Of a stretch of DNA of 32,583 nt, positions 1 through 7,654 are shown piece by piece. The translations under genes were made by a program, and so were the position numbers. Each line of letters begins with the position of its first letter. Position 1 is the first letter of the stretch. Under the pieces are notes generated by a model, which was not told where the DNA came from, did no database searches, and saw only the letters and a list, made by a program, of their open reading frames with translations. The stretch is from Nitrospirales bacterium (lineage in GTDB: Bacteria; Nitrospirota; Nitrospiria; Nitrospirales; UBA8639): assembly GCA_007570995.1 (NCBI GenBank), contig RKSG01000089.1, positions 1-32,583 on the forward strand, read 5' to 3'.

Positions 1-244
1 CCCCTACCGTGATATTGCCAGAACCTGACACCGCCCAGGCCAATGCCCCACCTCCAATCGTTCCAATAAAAATTCCGACAAAAAACCGGCGGCCCCCAAG
101 TAGCCCGATCCCCAAACCCAAGAGACATCCCAGCCCGGTTGCAATATAGAGTATGGCACCACCGAGAAGAATGCCAATGAGCGCCCCCACCGTCCCCATG
201 ACGACGACGCCCAGCCCCACGTCCAGCACACCTGATTTAGACAT
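1..244 (-). CDS. Glycine-rich small membrane protein (3' end cut off by window start)
   Basis: Read directly on the minus strand from ATG at 244: [81 protein letters not shown], open to the edge, with GAAGGAG upstream of the ATG. The supplied 4..231 ORF is a different, spurious frame. Confidence 0.75.
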   Translation of the reverse strand, partial: MSKSGVLDVGLGVVVMGTVGALIGILLGGAILYIATGLGCLLGLGIGLLGGRRFFVGIFIGTIGGGALAWAVSGSGNITVG

Positions 245-279
245 GGCAGACTCCTTCGTCAACGGCCACTGGCCATACG

Positions 280-921
280 TCATTCCGCACTGACTTCAAT
301 GGTCCCAAAATCCACCTCCACGCCAGGACCACTTTGCAGAGAAATACCCCATGCCCGGGACGCCGGGTCATGACGATGAATTTTCTGAAAGTCCTCGTAG
401 GCATTGACTTCTTCCTCGACCCAGACCCCCAACGGTTGTCGGCCCGAACGAACCACGATCTCCGCCGCACCAAATAATCCGCCATCTGTGACCGATCCTT
501 TGCGTTTCAGATCACTCCAGACGTATTTGGTCGACACCGGAATAAACAGCAAATCTGTATCCAGGTTCGCAAAGAGCGCTACAAGAAAATCAGCGTTCTC
601 CGGGACCGATTGTAGACGCCACCGCCACCGCAACACAGGATGAGTTTTGGGATTCCACTCAATATGCCTGGTATAGACCCGCTGATTCGCCCTCGTCCCT
701 CTCAGAAACATGGTATCGCCTTCGCGATGAATGGCATACGCCTCTTTCGCGGTCACCGTGCTCCGTGACCCTTCCCATTCGCGAGGAAAGCCATCCTCAT
801 CAGGATTGCGAAAATCTTCGAGTATCGTCCCGCTCAAGACAACCGGGGCACCGATCAAAGACACGATGAGCACCATTAGGACCATGACCCCGTTGCGGAA
901 CCCGCAGTGTCTCTCGCTCAC
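280..921 (-). CDS. DUF3047 family secreted protein
   Basis: 213 aa with signal-like N-terminus, then [19 protein letters not shown]...[16 protein letters not shown]...[16 protein letters not shown], typical of DUF3047. GTG start overlaps the stop of the upstream gene (GTGA). Confidence 0.8.
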   Translation of the reverse strand: MSERHCGFRNGVMVLMVLIVSLIGAPVVLSGTILEDFRNPDEDGFPREWEGSRSTVTAKEAYAIHREGDTMFLRGTRANQRVYTRHIEWNPKTHPVLRWRWRLQSVPENADFLVALFANLDTDLLFIPVSTKYVWSDLKRKGSVTDGGLFGAAEIVVRSGRQPLGVWVEEEVNAYEDFQKIHRHDPASRAWGISLQSGPGVEVDFGTIEVSAE

Positions 922-2786
922 GCCGACTCCTCTCGAGAAAACACTCGTGCAAACGACACACTATCAGGTGTGGTTGGCCGATCGTCCTCCACCGCGAACA
1001 CGCTCTCTCTCGTGGACAACCAGAACATGCAAAACACCGAGGCCCAGAATACCGCCATATTCACGGTCACTATTTTGGCGGCAAACATCATCTGGGGCGT
1101 GAATGACCAAGGGGAAAGATCTGCCATCACTTCATGCACGTGCCAGCCCAACCGCCCGGCTGAACGAATGTATCCCATCAATCCCATCACCCAGGAAAAC
1201 GTCGCTGCAACCCCGAACAACGCTACCATTCCTCGCACAGAAATCCTGCCCCACTGGACGAGACCGCGACGCTCGCTTCCCTTCAGCATACAATGATTGA
1301 TCAGTAACCCACCGATTAAGACTCCAGCCGTGGTCACACCCTGCGGCAGGGACAAACCAACCCGGACATGAGCGGGAATGTAAAACCCGTAAATGGCAAC
1401 CCAGATGATATTGGCCATCCCCGAGGCAAACAATACCCCGATTGCAACATTACCCGCCCTGGCCCAAGGCACCGTGATGACTCGATTGGCCCGACGATAC
1501 AACAGGTAGCTCAAAGCCGTCAGGCAAACCATGACATTAATGGCCCCGTTTTTTGCCGACATCACCCCGAATTGACCAATGACAGGATGTTGAGCCGCGC
1601 CCATCGCTTTCATTTCACCAGGTGTCATGGCAATGGTATGGGGGGTGAACCAGACCAGAAAAGCCACGATCAGTCCGCCGATGATACATTTGAAATAGGG
1701 ATGATACCGTGCCCCATCACGTAACCGTCCCAAGGATTGCCAGACATAATAATTAATGCCTAGGAACAACGCACCGACGGTACTCGCCTGAATCACAAAA
1801 AGCCAGGACAGCAACCCGCCCATCATCGTCATGCCCATTTCCTGACGGAAGGTAAAGACGGCCCGCATGAGCCAATACCCGGCAAACGGCATCGGGAGCA
1901 AGGCACACACCACGACGACAATGAACACGTAGCCCATCCAATCGTAATACGCCCGCTCTTCCAGACACCTGGTTTTCAAGAACCGATAGGCCGCATAGGC
2001 CACAACCACGGCCCCCCCCGACATAATATCCGCCAGGAAACGATGGGCATTTAATGGATTCCACAAAGGAGAATGCAGCAGATGCCAGACGTTCCCTAAA
2101 AACTGTCCCTCGGCATTCACACCGGCCGGGGCCATCATGAATGACGCCCAGGCATTCGCTAACAGGAGCAACATTACTCCCATACCATTAGCCAGTACTC
2201 CGAGAGACAGGTGCACCCATTTCCAGACGCCGAAAGCCAGACGCGTCCAACTGTAGTGGTACAACACGAGAAGAAACGATTCACCGACAAACACCATGGC
2301 GTACACCGGCATCATGGGTTTAAACGTCGAGCCCATGTACTGCATAAAATCCGGGTAGAGTGTCAGGAACGCGCCAAGCATCACACTTCCCAGCAACGCC
2401 GTCATCGTCATCGAAAGCACGCCGACACGCAGCACATCGCGACCGAGTCCATCGTAGCGTTTGGCCGCCTGAGAATCACGACGGGACACACCAATGAACT
2501 CAAGGAGCAACGCAAACAACGGGAGCGCCAGAACGAATCCCCCAAAATAGGTATGCTGCTGCGTGACAAACCAGATGAGGATCCGGTTATCCAGGTATCG
2601 CCACTGGGGATAGGTAGGTTCAACCGCCGTGGCAGGCAGGCTCTGCGGGATGCCTTCAGTCTGATAATAGACGTCCCGAGTCGGTTGATAGAGCGAAGGG
2701 GTCTCGGAACGGGCCCACAACTCGGTGGCAATACCAAGGGCACCGCCAAGAACGAGCAAAAGCACACAACGTGAAGCCATGTTCAT
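918..2786 (-). CDS. CydA-like cytochrome bd-type oxidase subunit I (long, many TM helices)
   Basis: 622 aa polytopic protein. HTYFGGFVLALPLFALLLEFIGV, VFVGESFLLVLYHYSW, LANAWASFMMAPAGV...NAHRFLADIMSGGAVVVAYAAYRF resemble CydA helices and heme-ligand regions. No CydB-like gene nearby. Confidence 0.75.
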   Translation of the reverse strand: MNMASRCVLLLVLGGALGIATELWARSETPSLYQPTRDVYYQTEGIPQSLPATAVEPTYPQWRYLDNRILIWFVTQQHTYFGGFVLALPLFALLLEFIGVSRRDSQAAKRYDGLGRDVLRVGVLSMTMTALLGSVMLGAFLTLYPDFMQYMGSTFKPMMPVYAMVFVGESFLLVLYHYSWTRLAFGVWKWVHLSLGVLANGMGVMLLLLANAWASFMMAPAGVNAEGQFLGNVWHLLHSPLWNPLNAHRFLADIMSGGAVVVAYAAYRFLKTRCLEERAYYDWMGYVFIVVVVCALLPMPFAGYWLMRAVFTFRQEMGMTMMGGLLSWLFVIQASTVGALFLGINYYVWQSLGRLRDGARYHPYFKCIIGGLIVAFLVWFTPHTIAMTPGEMKAMGAAQHPVIGQFGVMSAKNGAINVMVCLTALSYLLYRRANRVITVPWARAGNVAIGVLFASGMANIIWVAIYGFYIPAHVRVGLSLPQGVTTAGVLIGGLLINHCMLKGSERRGLVQWGRISVRGMVALFGVAATFSWVMGLMGYIRSAGRLGWHVHEVMADLSPWSFTPQMMFAAKIVTVNMAVFWASVFCMFWLSTRESVFAVEDDRPTTPDSVSFARVFSREESA

Positions 2787-2811
2787 GCAAAGCTCTCTCT
2801 CGAAGATCCGC

Positions 2812-3843
2812 CTAGCCTGACACCCTCTGTCCGGTTTTGGCGAGCATGTCCATTACGAATGGGCAACGTCTCAAGGCTTCGGGCATACCGCCTTGTGTTT
2901 GCGCTTCAACATGCACTCGCACCCCCAACACATAGCCATACCCGGCCATCATTGCGACCGTTCCCCCGCCGACAGCCAGGTGCAGGACAAGCGGGACATC
3001 CTGCCACTGCAACACAAACATGATAACGCCCGTTTGCACCAGATAGTATGTCAACGCAAACGTCAAACACGGCCAAATCCAGAACTGGCACATGTCCCAC
3101 CATGGGCGGCTTGTGAGACGTTCCGAAGCAGGTACATGCGGGTGTCTCCCTGATAAAAATGCTCCGTGCGCAAAACAAGCCGCCAACACACAGACGACCA
3201 TCATCTGTCCAATCTCATTCTCGGCTGCAGGCCAATAGAAGCGACACACAGCGACGACCGTTCCACCGGCTCCTACCCCCGCCCCTCCCCAGCGAGCCAG
3301 TTGAAAAACGTCCCGCCGGCTCAATGCACGAAACGAACCACCGTCAGGAAACGTCACCATCCGTGTCCCATGTGATTCCACGCGGACGACGTGCCCGATT
3401 TCAAAGGCATCACGCGTGACCGCCGTACAGGCAATAATCAAGGCCATCATCGCTGGGCCTTCGGGATGCAGAAGAAAGTGATAATCGACAAAGAGTGCCA
3501 GGAGTGCCAAGACGAACAACGAAAGCTGCACACCATAGACCAACCCGATCCACCCACCTACCCAGAGAAGACGACGGAGCCCCTCCGTATGCACAATACG
3601 GACAAAGGACTCCTGCCGCCCCATCGCATACGACCAGTACGCGACCAGCATCGCCAGCACACCACTCACTGTCAACAACAGAAACGGGTCAGAGAGAGGC
3701 AGCACATGGGTGACGAGACGGTAGAGCAGGAACGCCACCAATCCCGGAACGATCATCACCCATCGTTTCCGCTTCCGAACGTCGGGAGTCGTGACAGCCA
3801 CCTGCAGTTGCGGGATGACTCGAAGTGCTAATCGATGAAACAT
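2812..3843 (-). CDS. Polytopic membrane protein of unknown function
   Basis: 343 aa with several hydrophobic helices; start overlaps the end of the PCP_red gene (3828..4421) by 16 nt, supporting a real operon gene. Confidence 0.75.
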   Translation of the reverse strand: MFHRLALRVIPQLQVAVTTPDVRKRKRWVMIVPGLVAFLLYRLVTHVLPLSDPFLLLTVSGVLAMLVAYWSYAMGRQESFVRIVHTEGLRRLLWVGGWIGLVYGVQLSLFVLALLALFVDYHFLLHPEGPAMMALIIACTAVTRDAFEIGHVVRVESHGTRMVTFPDGGSFRALSRRDVFQLARWGGAGVGAGGTVVAVCRFYWPAAENEIGQMMVVCVLAACFAHGAFLSGRHPHVPASERLTSRPWWDMCQFWIWPCLTFALTYYLVQTGVIMFVLQWQDVPLVLHLAVGGGTVAMMAGYGYVLGVRVHVEAQTQGGMPEALRRCPFVMDMLAKTGQRVSG

Positions 3844-4421
3844 CGGAATCTCAACAAGGCACGACGTCCCATGCAGGACGTGGAGACAGCACCGAACGGC
3901 GCGCCCGTCAGCCTGCGCGCATGACCGTGTGTGCCTCGGGATGTTGGCACCGCCACGCCGAAATAGCGGGCTTTGATGTCGTCCATCAGGGCTACCGTGA
4001 CTTCCGGCATCTCCCGGTCCTGCGCGGTCCGTTCCAATTCCGCGCGGGCCATAGCACGAACGGCGGCAGGAACCCGGGACAAACGACGTTCCGCGTCAGG
4101 GTGCCAGGAGACCAAGCCATGATGCCGGGCCTGCATCATCAATCCGGTTGAAATCAGCGCGAGACGGTGTTGAACAGCATAGGCCTCCACTTCCTGCTGA
4201 ACCAAAGGCGCCACGTATGGTGGCAGCCGATCTAAACGATGCTGAGCCTCATCGGTCCATACCGGACGTGCAAAGAAGCCGCTCGCTTCCCGATTATTTG
4301 CCTCAATCCCTAAATGAAATCCGCACGACCGACAGGTGTAACAAAGCATTGCATGCTGCGCATCCCATTCTTCAATGGCACGGCACTGGAAATCCGAGCC
4401 GCAGGCACACGTCATCACCAT
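3828..4421 (-). CDS. Tandem PCP_red domain protein with N-terminal CxC...CxxC motif
   Basis: 197 aa; N-terminus TCACGSDF...CYTCRSCGF (zinc-ribbon-like), then two PCP_red-like segments: VWTDEAQHRLDRLPPYVAPLVQQEVEAYAVQHRLALIS and SWHPDAERRLSRVPAAVRAMARAELERTAQDREMPEVTVALMDDIKARYFG. ATG directly follows the TAG of the upstream gene. Confidence 0.75.
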   Translation of the reverse strand: MVMTCACGSDFQCRAIEEWDAQHAMLCYTCRSCGFHLGIEANNREASGFFARPVWTDEAQHRLDRLPPYVAPLVQQEVEAYAVQHRLALISTGLMMQARHHGLVSWHPDAERRLSRVPAAVRAMARAELERTAQDREMPEVTVALMDDIKARYFGVAVPTSRGTHGHARRLTGAPFGAVSTSCMGRRALLRFRCFID

Positions 4422-5138
4422 CTATCCAATTCTTCCAGGATACAAAATATACAGCATGGCATACGTCACACTTCCAGTGACAAACAGGATGCAATACACC
4501 ACGATGGTAAACCGGCCCAACACCCGATGGCGCCGCGCGCCATTCGGCCAAAGCCTCTGAATGGTCATCTCCACACCAAACACAATGGCAATAAGCACGA
4601 TAAGGCCAAGGTAGACACCGAGCTTGCCTGCGGAAAATCCGGCGGTGACCCCGCGGCCGAGAAAGAATAACAATACGACACCCGCCACGATCCCAAACAT
4701 CGTCCCGATTTTCTTCCAAGTGGTTTGCACGATAGCCTCATGTAATGTGCGATGCCCATCGACAATGGTCTGGGAGCGAAACCCCAAGACTATCATGTAA
4801 ATTGCCATGACCAATCCGATCACGACCAAAAGAATGTGAAAAGTTAACAGAGGAACAAAGACGTTCTCATACAGAGTCTGTGACCCGCCGAACCCCTCTT
4901 TCCCTTCAAAGGCCAACACCCCCAACTGACGAAATAAATAATAACTCGTGAAAAACGCCAACATGGCCACCATGCCGCCAAGCATCAACCAATGATGACC
5001 TGTCCCATTGCCCTTTTTGGCCTGTACCCCCCCGACAAGGAAAAGCGCGGTGAACAACATCGCCATGAACTGGCTGATATCGGCTCCCATTGTCGCATGC
5101 GTCCCGGCAAACCCGGGCTCTCGCAACCATTCAGCCAT
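4422..5138 (-). CDS. DUF420 family membrane protein
   Basis: Start chosen at MAEWLREPGFAGTHATMGADISQFMAMLFTALF, overlapping the methyltransferase stop (ATGGCTGA). LRQLGVLAFEGKEGFGGSQTLYENVFVPLLTFHILLVVIGLVMAIYMIVLGFR is DUF420-like. Confidence 0.75.
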   Translation of the reverse strand: MAEWLREPGFAGTHATMGADISQFMAMLFTALFLVGGVQAKKGNGTGHHWLMLGGMVAMLAFFTSYYLFRQLGVLAFEGKEGFGGSQTLYENVFVPLLTFHILLVVIGLVMAIYMIVLGFRSQTIVDGHRTLHEAIVQTTWKKIGTMFGIVAGVVLLFFLGRGVTAGFSAGKLGVYLGLIVLIAIVFGVEMTIQRLWPNGARRHRVLGRFTIVVYCILFVTGSVTYAMLYILYPGRIG

Positions 5139-6165
5139 CTCCGCCTCCTCTTGGTTTGATTCCCTGAACAATCGCCCGCGGCGCAAGTTCCGTGACGGAC
5201 CCAAAACCAGCCTGTGTCATCCACTGCATGGCGTCCTGTGTCGTGAAACATTCCCCCTGTTCCGTGTTGACCAAGATATGCACGGCAAACGCTGTCGTCC
5301 AGGCAGGGCTCGTCCGGTCCTGATCCAAAAACCGATCTTTGATCAGCACCCGACCAAGGGCCGTTAAATGAGAAAATGCTTTTTCCACCAACCGTGCATT
5401 GGCGTGAGCACTTTGGTAATGAAGAATATCGGACAGCAACGCCAGATCGTAGGGACCGCCCCATGAATCCGTATTAAAATTCCCAGGTTGTAAGGCAATA
5501 CGGTCCTCCAAACCGGCTTCCCGGATATACCGTTTCGTCACCTTCAGGGTTTGAGGAAGATCAAACACGGTGGCTTTAAGAGAAGGATACGCGCGGCAAA
5601 ATGCGATGGCATTCGTCCCCGCACCTCCGCCCACGTCAACCATATGCTCTCCTCCCTCCAGTTGGAGGAATTGCGCGAGGTTGACACCACTCCCTCTACC
5701 GACACGGTCCAGCACCGCCAACACGTTGGCACCCATTTCCGGGTTGGTCTCAAACAGATGCTGACGCACCGGGGCAATACCGGTCCGGACGGTTTCCTCC
5801 AGTCTGCCCCAGTTCGCCCATTCCGAATCGTGCAACACCAGAAGATGGCCAACGTAGTCCGGACTTGTTTTCACCAGATGCTTCTGAGAAACACTGGTAT
5901 TCGCAACACGCTCCTCTTGTTTCGTCAAGATTCGCATCGCGACCAACGCATTGACGAGGAGTCCCAGTGCCCGTTCATTGAGCGATAATCGACGGGCCAA
6001 GCCGGCAGGAGAGTCACTGCACCCGTCCAAGGCCGAAAACAGCTCCAGCTTCACTGCCGTGAGGAGAATTTTCGTCTCCCAGTAATAGCCCATCTGAAAT
6101 ATTTCGGCGAGAGACAGCTCACGAGGCACAATACATCCTTTGTATTGTCGATGCGGATAAGCCAC
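5131..6165 (-). CDS. SAM-dependent O-methyltransferase with dimerisation domain (hydroxyneurosporene / acetylserotonin methyltransferase-like)
   Basis: 344 aa; winged-helix N-terminus (ELFSALDGCSDSPAGLARRLSLNERALGLLVNALVAM), SAM motif MVDVGGGAGTNAIAFCRAYPSLKATVFDLPQTL, and LALLSDILHY. Confidence 0.85.
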   Translation of the reverse strand: MAYPHRQYKGCIVPRELSLAEIFQMGYYWETKILLTAVKLELFSALDGCSDSPAGLARRLSLNERALGLLVNALVAMRILTKQEERVANTSVSQKHLVKTSPDYVGHLLVLHDSEWANWGRLEETVRTGIAPVRQHLFETNPEMGANVLAVLDRVGRGSGVNLAQFLQLEGGEHMVDVGGGAGTNAIAFCRAYPSLKATVFDLPQTLKVTKRYIREAGLEDRIALQPGNFNTDSWGGPYDLALLSDILHYQSAHANARLVEKAFSHLTALGRVLIKDRFLDQDRTSPAWTTAFAVHILVNTEQGECFTTQDAMQWMTQAGFGSVTELAPRAIVQGIKPRGGGDG

Positions 6166-6387
6166 GGTTGAATCGTTGCCCGATAGTAGCGGCCTGAAAC
6201 CTGCGAACGCAAGGCAAGGACACGAAGCACAAAGGATAACAACGGTAATACACGACCGCCATCTCCATTGTGGGAGGTTTCACCTGCAACGCAACTGTTG
6301 TGGCCAGCCTAGGCCAGACTGTCGACAATCTGACGGGACACGGAGAGAGACGGGGATTCGAGAGGAACAGGAGGAAAGGAACACCAA

Positions 6388-6416
6388 GACAGAAAAGGGA
6401 GAACCCCTTTTCTGTC
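6388..6416. terminator. Perfect 12-bp hairpin (GACAGAAAAGGG-agaac-CCCTTTTCTGTC), candidate terminator
   Basis: Arms 6388-6399 and 6405-6416 read directly; lies in the gap after the 6604..7398 gene and before the methyltransferase gene. Confidence 0.5.
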
Positions 6417-6603
6417 CTGGTTTGTCATACTTCAGGCCGACATCCGGATAACTCCACCACACGCCTGGATTGTCAGTGGCAAGCTCCATCGCAAAGACGC
6501 CACTACACCATCAATGAGCGTGATCTGACCGGACGGGCGACATCGCCCTCTCACAGGGCAGGCACGGCTACAAAAGCCAACTTCCATTGCCCAAGGCATG
6601 GCT

Positions 6604-7398
6604 TCACGGCTTAAATTTATTCTTCTTTTTGATATCGAAGTCGACTTTTACAGTCGCACCATCCTCGACTTCCACATCCATCGTCACGTTCCCGGCCACT
6701 GGGTGCCAAGCCAGAACTTTGTGTTTACCTGCCGGGACGTCCGTAATTTCAAACGACCCATCGCCACCTGACACATCAAAATGAGCGTTACTGACCGGCA
6801 AAAACCAAGCCTGCATAAATTCATGCTGGTCACACTGCAACCGAAGAACAGAACCCTTTCTAGCCATACGCATCTTGATTTTCTTGTCAAGTTTGTCGCC
6901 CTTTTTGGCCAACCCGATATTGAACAAGGTCGAGGATTTCGCACCAAGCACATCAAAGCTGTGGGGATTATGTAACACCCCTTCTTTGGACTTGGGATCA
7001 TTGGGGTCCGCGTCAGTATTCTCCACAACAAAGTTCCCTTTGTTCACTAACACACCTGTAAAAGGTAGGAACTCACACAGTTTGGCGATCACCTGGGGCG
7101 TATGCTGAAAGCCTTTATCCTTAATGCCACGAACAGACACGATGGCGTTTTTGAGGCCCTTGTTCGCATCCACTTCGACTTCCTTCAACAAACGTGTATC
7201 GTCGCCTTCTTTACTGGGATTCTGTTTGCAGAAATCCGGATTGGGGAACTTGGAAAAGGCAAATTCTTTCGGCGGGACGGGTTTGCCGGAATACGTGATT
7301 GTGCCCGCAATCGTCCCCCCAGCCTGCGCCATCAATGGCGTTGCAAGCAACAACCCGCCAAGGAACACCGAAACAGCACGCGATTGACGATTCCTCAT
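6604..7398 (-). CDS. Secreted cupredoxin-like + carboxypeptidase-regulatory-like protein (paralog 1)
   Basis: Start MRNRQSRAVSVFLGGLLLATPLMAQA with GGAGGAGAG upstream. Ligand-like residues HNPHSF and QCDQHEFMQAW; C-terminal GDGSFEITDVPAGKHKVLAWHPVAGNVTMDVEVEDGATVKVDF. Confidence 0.8.
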   Translation of the reverse strand: MRNRQSRAVSVFLGGLLLATPLMAQAGGTIAGTITYSGKPVPPKEFAFSKFPNPDFCKQNPSKEGDDTRLLKEVEVDANKGLKNAIVSVRGIKDKGFQHTPQVIAKLCEFLPFTGVLVNKGNFVVENTDADPNDPKSKEGVLHNPHSFDVLGAKSSTLFNIGLAKKGDKLDKKIKMRMARKGSVLRLQCDQHEFMQAWFLPVSNAHFDVSGGDGSFEITDVPAGKHKVLAWHPVAGNVTMDVEVEDGATVKVDFDIKKKNKFKP

Positions 7399-7513
7399 AA
7401 TCTCTCCTCCATGGGAATGAAGCCTGAACCTACAAAACCCCTCACGAACAACGCTCACCTGACTTACGGGGAAGGCACACTAAACGCGTGTCAGTCCCTC
7501 ATTGTCTGACTGG

Positions 7514-7534
7514 CACGCCCGGTGACCGGGCGTG
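7514..7534. repeat. Inverted repeat CACGCCCGG-tga-CCGGGCGTG
   Basis: Perfect 9-bp arms, 3-nt loop, in the gap between the 7655..9685 gene and the 6604..7398 gene; no T-run beside it. Confidence 0.45.
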
Positions 7535-7654
7535 AAATTCCCCCCGACATCTTCCCACGCAAATCATTCTTTCTATAACAACACGCTCAACAACGTGTCA
7601 AGTGCATACGCTTTCCAATGCCTCAAGCATCCGTAGGTTTCGGCTGACGGTGAT

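Noticed and set aside
4-231. 75-aa minus-strand ORF in the supplied track
   Set aside because: Trp/Ser-rich and without family features; the other minus-strand frame (244..1) has an RBS and a coherent glycine-rich membrane protein running off the edge.
2211-2774. 187-aa plus-strand ORF opposite the CydA-like gene
   Set aside because: Antisense shadow ORF, Arg/His/Gln-rich low-plausibility composition; the opposite strand is clearly coding.
6176-6614. Two overlapping plus-strand ORFs in the gap upstream of the methyltransferase
   Set aside because: Composition is not protein-like, the frames run through the perfect hairpin at 6388-6416, and there is no convincing RBS.
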